DNA from: CAMBDS01 sp964355675 | Lineage (GTDB): Bacteria; Electryoneota; AABM5-125-24; Hatepunaeales; Hatepunaeaceae | Length of the DNA stretch: 39,000 nucleotides | NCBI GenBank assembly: GCA_964355675.1 | Contig: CAYHEC010000029.1 | Location: forward strand, 1-39,000 | Direction: 5' to 3' | Shown here: positions 25,965-33,626 of the stretch, piece by piece | Position numbering within the stretch: the stretch's first letter is position 1 | Layout of the letters: every line of letters begins with the position of its first letter | Notes under the pieces: model-generated | The model's input: the letters and a program-made list of their open reading frames with translations, nothing else | Told to the model about the DNA's origin: nothing | Database searches by the model: none | Program-made: the position numbers and the translations under genes

Positions 25965-26765
25965 ATGTTGCCATCTGACTCAAGTCTGGCCGTAAGCCGG
26001 AAACGCCTCTCCCCCGAAGAGCTTGAACTTGAGTCCAAGCGCTCCGAGCTGTCAACTCTCTCCGAAACTCTTGCCGACGCCGAGCTTCAGTTCGAGGAGC
26101 TGAAGATGTCGCTTGCCAGCTTCCAGCGACGTTACTTTCACGAGGTCGGCAGGAAGTACATCGAGCTGGATGACCTCCGAGCGCAGATCGCCGAGGCGCT
26201 TGCCAGGAGAAAGCCTTATGAGGTTGAGGCTGAGGCTAAGGCTAAGCAGGCTCGACAGCAAGCAGAAGCCTCGTCGAAGGAATACGAGTCCTTTGCGAAA
26301 GACAGCCGGAAAGAAGCGGATTACGAGCCTCCCTCCGACGAGTGCAAGAAGTTGTATCGCCGGATAGCGTCGATCATTCACCCCGACAAAGCGTTGGACG
26401 ACGCCAAGCGCGAGTTGGGCACGCGGCTGATGAAGGATTTGAACGACGCCTACGCCAAACGCGACATGAGCCGGATGGAGCGGATACTCTCGGAATGGGA
26501 GGAGAGTCCTGACGCGGTTTCGGGCGAAGGAACCGGCGCGGAACTTATTCGCGTCATTCGGGCGATAGCGCAGGTTCGCCGTCGTATTGCCGAAGTCGAG
26601 AGCGCGACAACTGAGACGATGGACGGCGAGCTGCATACCTTGATGATGGCTGTCCACAAGGCTGATGAGGAGGGAAGGAATATCCTGAGCGAGTTGGCGG
26701 CAAAGGTTGAGAGGCAGATTGGCGCGGCGAAGAAGGAGTTACTGACCTTGGAGGGGGGACTTTAG
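25965..26765 (+). CDS. Coiled-coil protein with a J-domain-like segment
   Basis: 266 residues. The N-terminal half (15-110) is strongly coiled-coil. Residues about 125-175 resemble a DnaJ domain: CKKLYRRIASIIHPDKA carries the HPD motif (139-141), followed by LMKDLNDAYAKRDMSRME. The C-terminal 80 residues are again coiled-coil. It probably stimulates a Hsp70 ATPase, possibly DnaK, but lacks the Gly/Phe and zinc regions of DnaJ, so its clients are unknown. VEAEAKAKQ is encoded by the hexamer repeat type found just upstream. The last residues (LTLEGGL) and the stop codon come from a family-B palindrome. Confidence 0.75.
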   Translation: MLPSDSSLAVSRKRLSPEELELESKRSELSTLSETLADAELQFEELKMSLASFQRRYFHEVGRKYIELDDLRAQIAEALARRKPYEVEAEAKAKQARQQAEASSKEYESFAKDSRKEADYEPPSDECKKLYRRIASIIHPDKALDDAKRELGTRLMKDLNDAYAKRDMSRMERILSEWEESPDAVSGEGTGAELIRVIRAIAQVRRRIAEVESATTETMDGELHTLMMAVHKADEEGRNILSELAAKVERQIGAAKKELLTLEGGL

Positions 26766-26927
26766 TCCGCCCTAAAACACTTGCGCCCTTGCGCTATTGC
26801 GTCTTGGAGGGGGGACTTTAGTCCGCCCTAAGCCCTTTGCGCCTTTGCGTCTTGGAGGGGGGACTTTAGTCCGCCCTAAATTAGTACTCAACAGTAGTCA
26901 GGGGGGACTGAAGTCCCCCCTCCAAGA
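26750..26927. repeat. Family-B REP cluster, left of RAYT2
   Basis: Three direct copies of TTGGAGGGGGGACTTTAGTC plus CGCCCT (about 26750, 26803, 26851) and one inverted copy with a perfect stem (AGGGGGGACT / AGTCCCCCCT, about 26899-26927). The first copy forms the end of the J-domain gene. Confidence 0.9.
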
Positions 26928-26935
26928 GGTTTATT

Positions 26936-27385
26936 ATGAAGTTTACGCCTTCGCCTTATCCATCAAAATTACCGCACTTTGATATTGGGCAGGCCTATTA
27001 TCATCTGATCTTTCGGCTTCGAGAAGGTTTCTTCAACGACCAGGAGATTGCATTACTCAAGCAGCACATCGAGGAGGGGAACGGGAAACTCTATCGTTTG
27101 ATTGCCATCCAAGTTATGAGGAATCATGTCCATCTGGTGTTACAACCGTCTGAGAACATCCGCTTAAGTGAAGTTGTTCGTCGAATCAAAGGAAGTTCTG
27201 CAAGGAAGCTCAATCTTCATAGTGGTAATTCCGGTTCAATCTGGTCTGACAAATACTTTGATCGGATCATCAGGAATGCCGACGACTTTGAAAAGACCCT
27301 TCACTATTTGGAGCAAAACCCTGTCAAAGCCGGTATAGTCGAGGATGGTTCGACATATCAGGGCTGGGAATTTCACCAAAGTTAA
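26936..27385 (+). CDS. REP-associated tyrosine transposase (RAYT2, Y1_Tnp/IS200-like)
   Basis: 149 residues. The HUH motif is HVH at 64-66 (NHVHLVLQP). The probable nucleophile is Tyr124 in TLHYLEQNPVKAGI, preceded by IWSDKYFDRIIRNADDFEKT, a typical RAYT C-terminus. Its sequence is clearly different from RAYT1, and it is flanked on both sides by another palindrome family (B). The ATG at 26936 lies 9 bp after the left repeat cluster. The fold appears complete. Predicted role: single-strand nicking and dissemination of family-B REPs (family knowledge plus context). Confidence 0.92.
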   Translation: MKFTPSPYPSKLPHFDIGQAYYHLIFRLREGFFNDQEIALLKQHIEEGNGKLYRLIAIQVMRNHVHLVLQPSENIRLSEVVRRIKGSSARKLNLHSGNSGSIWSDKYFDRIIRNADDFEKTLHYLEQNPVKAGIVEDGSTYQGWEFHQS

Positions 27386-27390
27386 TAACC

Positions 27391-27688
27391 CCTTGGAGGG
27401 GGGACTTCAGTCCGCCCTTTAGAGCAAAAGCGTCCCTGCTGTGGAGGGGGGACTTCTGTCCGCTCTGAGTGTTCTGCCAACCCTTTGCTTGGAGGGGGGA
27501 CTTTAGTCCCCCCTTGTCCTGTCATTGCTTTTGCTTAGGGCGGACTTTAGCCGACCCTTTGCCCTTGGAGGGGGGACTTTAGTCCCCCCTGAGAGTTCAG
27601 GCGTCCAACTAGCAAGGGCGGACTAAAGTCCCCCCTCCAAGGGTTTGCTGGCTGTCGTTCAAGGGCGGACTAAAGTCCCCCCTCCAAG
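27391..27688. repeat. Family-B REP cluster, right of RAYT2
   Basis: About five direct copies (near 27391, 27441, 27488, 27536, 27563) and two inverted copies (27613-27641, 27661-27688) of the GGAGGGGGGACTTTAGTC-type palindrome. They are separated by short unique spacers. It fills the gap between RAYT2 and the HEAT-like gene and contains no gene. Confidence 0.92.
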
Positions 27689-27728
27689 AACCGCACAGCG
27701 TAAAACGCGCAAAAACAAGGAACATCGC

Positions 27729-28397
27729 ATGAACGAAAACGAAAACAAGGAGACAGGCGCCCTCGCCAAAGCGCAAGAGGCGGGAATTCAGAAGGTTCCG
27801 GGCGGGCTGGTTAGAAGGGGGATGGAAGATGTTGCGGGGTTGGTGCGGTTTAGAACGGCACCAAAGCTAATTGAAGGAATGTGCCATAACTCAGATTTTC
27901 GGGTAAGACAAGAGGCATTCGAATCCTTAAAGGGAATGGGGCCGAGTTATTCTGGCTGGCTTGAGGGACTTGAGAAGGCGGTTCATGAAGAACCGACCTA
28001 CTGGCTTTCAAGGCACTGGGCAGCATTATTGTTAGCCAATTTCACGTGCTCTCCAGAGTCGGTTTTCCCAGTACTTATCGAGTGGATCGATGGAATGTTT
28101 AGAGATAGACCCGAAGACTATTATTACGATATTGATGAGTGCATTCAAGCTTGTGGACTGTTAGCAAAATATCAACCAACTATCGATTTGCCCGCAGCCA
28201 TAGAAGTAGTTAAAGCTCTTATAAGGATTCTAAATTGCGATTTGGAAGTAACACGCTTTGCTGATTGTTACCGCGCAATCATTCAAGTACTTGGAAATTG
28301 GGGCAAGATATCCACCCCGGCTTTGCCGTATCTCGCACCAATAATTGACTGGGACGACCCTATTCATGTAAAAGCAATTCAGAATATTGTTCCATGA
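27729..28397 (+). CDS. HEAT-repeat-like protein, function unknown
   Basis: 222 residues from the ATG at 27729, preceded by AAGGA at a good distance. An upstream in-frame start at 27645 would be translated from the REP cluster and was not used. The sequence is all-helical with repeats of HEAT style (RQEAFESLKGMG, WAALLLANF, CIQACGLLAKYQP, AIIQVLGNWG), suggesting a protein-interaction scaffold. No signal peptide. The gene precedes a small membrane protein by about 107 bp. Confidence 0.7.
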   Translation: MNENENKETGALAKAQEAGIQKVPGGLVRRGMEDVAGLVRFRTAPKLIEGMCHNSDFRVRQEAFESLKGMGPSYSGWLEGLEKAVHEEPTYWLSRHWAALLLANFTCSPESVFPVLIEWIDGMFRDRPEDYYYDIDECIQACGLLAKYQPTIDLPAAIEVVKALIRILNCDLEVTRFADCYRAIIQVLGNWGKISTPALPYLAPIIDWDDPIHVKAIQNIVP

Positions 28398-28504
28398 CCT
28401 ATATCTGAGACGAAAAATTGGCTGGCATCGTTATAACGCGAGGTCAGGTCAGCAGGGTGAGGACACCTCTACAACAACAATTAAAAGGATATTCAGGAGA
28501 ATTT

Positions 28505-28825
28505 ATGAAGAAGTTACTGATTTCTGCTTGGAAAACGATCAGAGTAGTTGCCGTCGCGGCATGGATGATTGGCTCACTTTACTGCCTTTGGGATATTCGC
28601 CAAGAACTCGCCAAGACCACCAACACCGTCACCTCACTTGATAATGAGTTAACCGGATCCATTTCGCGACACATAAATTCGCAGCTTTCTGATGGGTTGT
28701 TGAATGAAATTGCGGATGATGTCTCATCTTTGAAATCCAGTGTCTCATCCTTGGAGTCCAGCGTCTCTTCGATTGAATGGGATGTTAATCAAATTAACAA
28801 AATTGGCGTAACGGTTTACCGATGA
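28505..28825 (+). CDS. Small membrane protein with coiled-coil tail
   Basis: 106 residues. The N-terminal membrane segment (TIRVVAVAAWMIGSLYCLWD) is followed by a heptad-rich region (VSSLKSSVSSLESSVSSIEW), so an anchored coiled coil is likely. The ATG at 28505 has AGGAG at suitable spacing. The stop overlaps an ATG (ATGA at 28822) of an in-frame extension of the next gene. No family recognised. Confidence 0.65.
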   Translation: MKKLLISAWKTIRVVAVAAWMIGSLYCLWDIRQELAKTTNTVTSLDNELTGSISRHINSQLSDGLLNEIADDVSSLKSSVSSLESSVSSIEWDVNQINKIGVTVYR

Positions 28826-28965
28826 AAACGCTACTATTCTCGCTGCTAGGGCTTTCCTCAGTGTGTCAAGCATGGGGATACATTCATCACGACCTACGGC
28901 GTGAACATCTGAACTGTCGGAGCCTACAAACCGGAGGTAACCCAACCTCCCTTCGAGGAAATCTA

Positions 28966-29502
28966 ATGAAATACCTATTGCTGTTTCTTTCCCTTCTTCT
29001 GGTATCAGGCTGCCAATCTTCCAAGCCAGTAATCAAACAGGTCGAAATTCGCTACTCGAATGGGAACTTGTACTTAACCGGCCAGTATTTATGTCGCGGC
29101 TCTAAAGGCGATACTCTGCACGTTGGCATTTGGAAGTCTTACTATGCCACTTCGATTCTGGCGTCTGAGATTGAATATGACTCCAGCGGCGAATGGATAC
29201 GGTACAATTTTTACTATGATGATGGTCGCTTATCAGAAATTGCTTCAGATGATAGTAACATCCTGACTTTTACCAGCTTTGATCGCGACGGTAAGTTAAT
29301 AAAAACACAGATTCATCAGTCTCAAGAAGATGGAGAAAATTCAACGACTTCAACGTTGACTCAAGAGTATTACTCTAATGGCAAGCTACGTGTTGAATCG
29401 CATGCTACTGATGGCAATTTTAATGGTCTTACTACAGTATGGGATACAATAGGCAATCAAGCATTGAAGCTAAATTACTTAAATGGAATAATACAACAAT
29501 GA
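28966..29502 (+). CDS. YwqK/MORN-like lipoprotein
   Basis: 178 residues. The signal peptide ends in lipobox VSGC. The mature part has repeated motifs YSNGNLYLTGQY, YYDDGRLSEI and YYSNGKLRVESHATDGNFNG of the MORN/YwqK antitoxin-like type. The ATG at 28966 has GAGGAA upstream and yields a proper lipoprotein signal. An ATG at 28822 coupled to the previous gene is in frame and would add 48 residues with its own hydrophobic start (KTLLFSLLGLSS), so a short leader ORF or misassigned start is possible. The stop overlaps the next start (ATGA). Confidence 0.75.
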   Translation: MKYLLLFLSLLLVSGCQSSKPVIKQVEIRYSNGNLYLTGQYLCRGSKGDTLHVGIWKSYYATSILASEIEYDSSGEWIRYNFYYDDGRLSEIASDDSNILTFTSFDRDGKLIKTQIHQSQEDGENSTTSTLTQEYYSNGKLRVESHATDGNFNGLTTVWDTIGNQALKLNYLNGIIQQ

Positions 29503-29822
29503 TAATTCAAATACTTAGGCATCGTCCCCACCTAATCCCTTGCGTCATAGGAGCCGCGCTTCTATTTTGGGCGCTTGACAGGCATCCTTACGGTTACTAC
29601 CAGATTCTCCGCTTTGTAACAACCGGAGCCGCCGCCTTTTGCGCCTATTCCTTTTGGAAGCACCGAGTCAAGGCAATCCCGTGGGGATTCATTAGTATTG
29701 CCGTCCTGTTTAATCCAATCGCGCCGATTCATTTAGCCAGGCAGACGTGGTTGCCGGTTGACATTGCGACGGGGATTGTGTTTTTAGGAGCGGCGGCGCT
29801 TAGGACAACCCGGACAAACTGA
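29499..29822 (+). CDS. Small integral membrane protein (DUF6804-like)
   Basis: 107 residues with three to four predicted membrane helices. HPYGYYQILRFV and AVLFNPIAPIHLARQTW are the stretches that recall DUF6804-type small membrane proteins. The start overlaps the lipoprotein stop by 4 bp, so the genes are coupled. Function unknown. Confidence 0.75.
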   Translation: MIIQILRHRPHLIPCVIGAALLFWALDRHPYGYYQILRFVTTGAAAFCAYSFWKHRVKAIPWGFISIAVLFNPIAPIHLARQTWLPVDIATGIVFLGAAALRTTRTN

Positions 29823-30159
29823 AGTTTGAACTCTGAACGCGGACAAAGATTGCTTCGTCACTATGTTCGCAGTGACCGATCTCACAAGATTACCAGTCCG
29901 ATCACCAATCGATCACCGAGTATCTTGAACTCCTGCAACAAAATACGCCGTTCGGTGACTCAGTGATCGATTTTTGACCCCCTCCATCCTGACAATTTTC
30001 ACCCATCACGCACCTTCCTTCTTTTTTCCTTTAATCTTCATTAGCACACGCCTCGATTTCTTCGTAAATTATATTGCCCGACCCATTCGTCGGGCGATCC
30101 TTCATTTAATAGACTGGTCTCTCATGATATCTGGAACGAAAAGGGCAAGAAGGAAATAA
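29823..30159. other. Intergenic region upstream of trkH
   Basis: It contains repeated GATCACC/GGTGA motifs (about 29875-29971) and a hairpin with arms GCCCGAC and GTCGGGC at 30076-30095. A weak TTG-initiated frame of 61 codons was not accepted as a gene. No promoter could be assigned with confidence. Confidence 0.5.
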
Positions 30160-31587
30160 ATGCGCATCCATGTTGCCCTATACTACGGCGGTTTCGCGCT
30201 CGCTCTAACTGGCCTGTTTATGGTCTTGTCAGCCGGTATCGGGCTGATCTATCAGGACAGTTCGGTTGTAACGCTATTGATTTCCGGAGCGATTACGATG
30301 GCGCTCGGCTTCTTGCCAATCTGGCTAATTTCCAAAGAAACCGACGTCTCGGTAAAGGAATCGATATTTATGGTAGTATTCGGCTGGATTGCCTGCTGTG
30401 CGGCAGGCGCCATACCTTTCTACCTCTACGGGACGCCATTCACTTTGTCGAATGCCTTTTTTGAATCGGTGTCTGGCTTCACTGCGACCGGAGCTTCAAT
30501 CCTACAAAACGTCGAGGATTTACCTAAGGGATTGTTGTTTTGGCGGGCGCTGACTCACTGGATAGGTGGAATTGGAATACTCGCTTTTGCCTATTTCGTA
30601 ATGCCGCGAATGGGGCAGATCACCAAATCATCTCTTCCGCAGGAATATAGCGGGTTGGGTGTTCGAATAAAAGACATCGCCCGCGGGCTTTCCTTGGTCT
30701 ATATTGGATTGACAGCGGCGCAAGCGATTCTTTTGATGGTTGTTGGTCAATCCTGGTTTGACTCAATAACGAATTCCTTTTCTACTGTGTCCGCTGGAGG
30801 ATTTTCAGTAAGAAATCTCGGCATTGCTTCTTATAACAGCTTATCGGTTGAGATTATCACCATGCTTTTTATGGTGTTGGCTGGGACTAATTTTATCTTG
30901 ATGCTGAGCTTTGCCTCAAGACCGAAGGTTACAAAGGCCGGCCGTGAGGTTTTCCACTTCTATCTGTTAATGATGACGATATTCGTTCTTTTTACCGTGT
31001 TTATGGTAAAGGGAAACGTTTACGCTGGCTGGGGCGAGGCGTTAAGATATGGGTCGTTCCAGGTCGTCGCCGTTGCGACTGCGACAGGATTAGGATCAGC
31101 TGATTCATCAGTCTGGCCAGCGGCGGCTCAGGTTGCTATCATAATTGTGACTATAATCGGCGGATGTGCTGGCTCGATGGCAGGAGCGATGAAGATTGAC
31201 CGAATAATGTTATTCTTCAAGTTACTTAAATTCCGTTTAATTAATATGATACATCCTAATATAGTTGCTTCAATTCGCGTCGATGGGAAGGTAATACCGC
31301 TTGATAATATCGAGCGCAATGTATTCTATATCACGGTCTATCTCGCTGTGCTTTGCTTAGCGACCTTGGCACTCGGCTCGGTAGGGATGACGGGGGTTGA
31401 TTCGTTTAGCGGTTCCGTTGCTTGTATGGCAAACGCCGGTCCGGGTATGGGGTCGCTTGGAACGATGGAGAACTACAGTCAGGTTCCAGTAGCCGGGAAG
31501 TGGATACTTACCGTCGTAATGTTGCTGGGTCGCCTTGAAGTCTTCGCGTTGGTACTGCCATTTACGCCGGGATTTTGGAGATCATAA
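30160..31587 (+). CDS. trkH: TrkH-family potassium uptake protein
   Basis: 475-residue inner-membrane K+ transporter subunit. The four pore-loop selectivity glycines are visible in TATGAS, SAGGFS, TATGLG and ANAGPGMG. Family motifs are HWIGGIGIL early, GGCAGSMAGAMKIDR in the middle and LLGRLEVFALVLPF at the C-terminus. Length is normal. The ATG at 30160 has AAGGA upstream. No trkA/ktrA regulatory subunit is adjacent, so it would rely on one encoded elsewhere. A family-D palindrome follows the stop. Confidence 0.95.
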   Translation: MRIHVALYYGGFALALTGLFMVLSAGIGLIYQDSSVVTLLISGAITMALGFLPIWLISKETDVSVKESIFMVVFGWIACCAAGAIPFYLYGTPFTLSNAFFESVSGFTATGASILQNVEDLPKGLLFWRALTHWIGGIGILAFAYFVMPRMGQITKSSLPQEYSGLGVRIKDIARGLSLVYIGLTAAQAILLMVVGQSWFDSITNSFSTVSAGGFSVRNLGIASYNSLSVEIITMLFMVLAGTNFILMLSFASRPKVTKAGREVFHFYLLMMTIFVLFTVFMVKGNVYAGWGEALRYGSFQVVAVATATGLGSADSSVWPAAAQVAIIIVTIIGGCAGSMAGAMKIDRIMLFFKLLKFRLINMIHPNIVASIRVDGKVIPLDNIERNVFYITVYLAVLCLATLALGSVGMTGVDSFSGSVACMANAGPGMGSLGTMENYSQVPVAGKWILTVVMLLGRLEVFALVLPFTPGFWRS

Positions 31588-31595
31588 CCAGATCA

Positions 31596-31625
31596 ACTGC
31601 CGACCCGCCGCGGTCGGTGGCGGTC
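31596..31625. repeat. Family-D palindrome, intergenic
   Basis: Arms CCGACC and GGTCGG around CGCCGC, flanked by CTG and TGGCGG. It lies 9 bp after the trkH stop. Confidence 0.75.
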
Positions 31626-31676
31626 ATAAATTATTGAGTGTCAGTCGCGGCGGCCCAACACTGGACAGAGTTTATT

Positions 31677-32561
31677 ATGTTCCGAATAACCACTCGCGCT
31701 GATTGGGATGGTCTCGTCTCAGCCGCGCTTCTGAATATCGTCGAAGATTGCGACCGAGTGCGGTTCATCGAGCCCGGTCCATTCCAGTCCGGCGAAGGTG
31801 AAGTCACGCCGGAAGACCTGATCGCCAACCTGCCTTACCGCAAGGGTTGTGCGATGTGGTTCGACCATCACCTCTCAAACAAACTCGATGGGGTCGATTT
31901 TCGCGGCAGTTGGTGGATAGCTCCATCAGCGGCACGGGTGATTTACGAGTTCTACAGCCACGACGAATCTCTTGCCGAGTTCGATGAGCTGATCCAGATC
32001 ACTGACCGGATAGACTCGGCGGCGCTAACGGCTGAGGAAGTGCGCGACCCGCAAGGAGTCATTCTCGTCTCGATGACAGTAGAAGGGAAGCGTCTTCAGG
32101 ATGAGTCTTATTGGTTGAGACTTATCGATTTGCTGAAACGGAATGATTTACAACGACTGATGAAAGATGAAGAAGTTTCTCGACGTTGCAAGGAGTTAAC
32201 CGACGCCAATCAAGAGTGGACGCAAGCGCTTACCAATCACTCCCAGATGCATCAGAATGTACTGGTGACTGAATTCCGCGACATTTTCCGTGGAGAACAC
32301 GGCAACCGATTTCTGCCGTTTGCATTGTGGCCATCGTGCAATGTTTGGGTGAAGGTGTTCGACCATCCGAACGACCCGACGCGGATACAGATATCGGTTG
32401 GGCATTCGATATTCAACAAGACGTGCGAAATCCCGGTTGGGGAGCTGATGGCGAAGTATGGCGGTGGTGGACACAAAGGGGCGGGGACTTGTAGGCCGGT
32501 GAAGGGGGAGGCGGAAAGGGTGCTGAGGGAAGTGGTTAATGAATTAATAATTAATAATTAA
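31677..32561 (+). CDS. DHH-family phosphoesterase
   Basis: 294-residue cytosolic phosphohydrolase of the DHH/DHHA1 type. ADWDGLVSAAL takes the place of the first metal motif, FDHHLSN is the DHH signature, and GGGGHKGAGT is the C-terminal DHHA1 nucleotide-binding motif. Relatives hydrolyse nanoRNA or cyclic dinucleotides; the substrate here cannot be told. The ATG at 31677 was chosen over a GTG at 31638 because RITTRADWDG then sits at the N-terminus as in relatives. The last residues (NELIINN) and stop are encoded by the start of an AATTAAT heptamer tract. Confidence 0.88.
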   Translation: MFRITTRADWDGLVSAALLNIVEDCDRVRFIEPGPFQSGEGEVTPEDLIANLPYRKGCAMWFDHHLSNKLDGVDFRGSWWIAPSAARVIYEFYSHDESLAEFDELIQITDRIDSAALTAEEVRDPQGVILVSMTVEGKRLQDESYWLRLIDLLKRNDLQRLMKDEEVSRRCKELTDANQEWTQALTNHSQMHQNVLVTEFRDIFRGEHGNRFLPFALWPSCNVWVKVFDHPNDPTRIQISVGHSIFNKTCEIPVGELMAKYGGGGHKGAGTCRPVKGEAERVLREVVNELIINN

Positions 32562-32644
32562 TAATTAATAATTAAGAATGCTGAATAGGAATTTGCCGAT
32601 GCGCGTCATTTCCGCGCAGAAAGAGAGACCTTCCACGCGGAAAT
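32537..32644. repeat. AATTAAT heptamer tract and imperfect inverted repeat
   Basis: Positions 32537-32575 are a tandem of AATTAAT, overlapping the DHH gene's stop. Positions 32608-32616 (ATTTCCGCG) and 32636-32644 (CGCGGAAAT) form a 9-bp inverted repeat between the convergent 3' ends. There is no T-tract, so it is not a clear terminator. Confidence 0.7.
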
Positions 32645-32665
32645 AGCTAACACGCAAAGCTGATG

Positions 32666-32950
32666 TTATGACTCGAAGTTGCCCGCAAGCGTACACAAGC
32701 TTGCAACCGGCTTCCCGATGGTTCCGGCGCTGGCGATCTTCTTTTGCACTTCCGGATCGCTCATGAATTTACCGAGCGCTTCGGCGCTCGACCAAGTGAA
32801 TACGATGGTGACGTCGTTCTGGTCGGCGAGACCTTTAAAAACTTGCGCGCTGGTGCAACCGTTTTTTTTGCGCTCATCGGCGTGAGATTCGAAAGCGGGA
32901 AGCCAGTTGTCAAAGCTTTGAACCTTCGAAGTGACTATTGCAGTGATCAT
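32666..32950 (-). CDS. Small dimeric alpha/beta-barrel protein
   Basis: 94 residues. The pattern (TAIVTSKVQSFDNWLPAFES, QVFKGLADQNDVTIVFTW, SSAEALGKFMSDPEVQKK) fits a ferredoxin-like dimeric alpha/beta barrel of the antibiotic-biosynthesis-monooxygenase or DUF3764 kind. No cofactor motif is evident. Function unknown. It is the only minus-strand gene in the right half of the window and is convergent with the DHH gene. Confidence 0.75.
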   Translation of the reverse strand: MITAIVTSKVQSFDNWLPAFESHADERKKNGCTSAQVFKGLADQNDVTIVFTWSSAEALGKFMSDPEVQKKIASAGTIGKPVASLCTLAGNFES

Positions 32951-33131
32951 TTATTTTCCTAAGTTGTTGATGGAAGTGTGACTTTATTATGAGTCGTTGA
33001 ATTGCAGATGTTACGAGGTCAAGAGTAGGAAGTTGGATGCAGGAATTAATAATTTCAAATTGTAAATTGTAAATTAGAGGAAAGCGCAACAGGCGCGTAG
33101 GTTAAACCGTCTCTGTTGACAAGAAACTCAA

Positions 33132-33386
33132 ATGAAAGTCCTTAATAAAATGATTGAACTGAAAGGTGTTATAGACGAGGCGCACAGACTTCTCCTCGAT
33201 GATCCTGTTGTGCCTCTCGATTCCAGAACGCGAGTGCGTATTCTCGTCGTACCGGAGTATGAGGAGATTTCGGAGGAAGATTGGATGCGAGGACTCGCTT
33301 CCAATCCGGTGTTTGATTTTCTGAAAGATCCTGAAGAAGACATTTACACCTTTGAAGACGGGAAGCCATATCATGCCAAGGGGTAG
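33132..33386 (+). CDS. Putative antitoxin of a MazF/PemK-type pair
   Basis: 84 residues, acidic C-terminal half (EYEEISEEDWMRGLASNPVF, DFLKDPEEDIYTFEDG), typical of small antitoxins encoded directly upstream of PemK/MazF toxins. The assignment rests mainly on the overlapping toxin fragment at 33373. ATG at 33132; a second ATG at 33150 is also possible. With the toxin broken, it may be a relic or act on another toxin. Confidence 0.6.
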   Translation: MKVLNKMIELKGVIDEAHRLLLDDPVVPLDSRTRVRILVVPEYEEISEEDWMRGLASNPVFDFLKDPEEDIYTFEDGKPYHAKG

Positions 33387-33576
33387 TATCGTTTTGGTTC
33401 CATTTCCGTTCGACGACTCCTTGGGATCGAAGCCTCGACCGGCGCTATCTCTTACCGAGTCTTATAAGAATTCTAATTACGACGACATAAGTCGTCGACA
33501 TGTCCGCGTAGGCGGACATCCAGACAAACCAATAAATATGAATTACTTGACTGGATTCCCGCCTGCGCGGGAATGA
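33373..33576 (+). pseudogene. Truncated MazF/PemK-type toxin, 3' end replaced by REP hairpins
   Basis: The first about 40 codons are clearly PemK/MazF (MPRGSIVLVPFPFDDSLGSK, PRPALSLTE). From about 33477 the frame runs into palindromic repeats and stops at 33576, so only about a third of a normal 110-residue toxin remains. The start overlaps the antitoxin gene by 14 bp. The missing 3' part is not found downstream, where alaS follows. The fragment lacks most of the RNase fold and should be inactive. Confidence 0.82.
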
Positions 33577-33594
33577 CGCGCTTACGGCGCGTTC
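33480..33594. repeat. Composite of four hairpins (REP-like) in the toxin gene
   Basis: The hairpins in order are CGACGAC/GTCGTCG (33480-33497), ATGTCCGC/GCGGACAT (33500-33519), ATTCCCGC/GCGGGAAT (33555-33574) and ACGCGC/GCGCGT (33576-33592). The last two recur in inverted orientation at 36360-36399 downstream of alaS. Confidence 0.85.
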
Positions 33595-33626
33595 AGTGTT
33601 TCGCTTTTCAAATCAACTTGATACTA

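Noticed and set aside
28822..28965. Extended start of the YwqK-like lipoprotein
   Set aside because: The start at 28966 gives a textbook lipoprotein signal with a good Shine-Dalgarno; the upstream part could be a separate leader but cannot be supported.
29974..30159. 61-codon TTG-initiated ORF before trkH
   Set aside because: No Shine-Dalgarno, no recognisable family, and it spans a hairpin; more likely the trkH leader.
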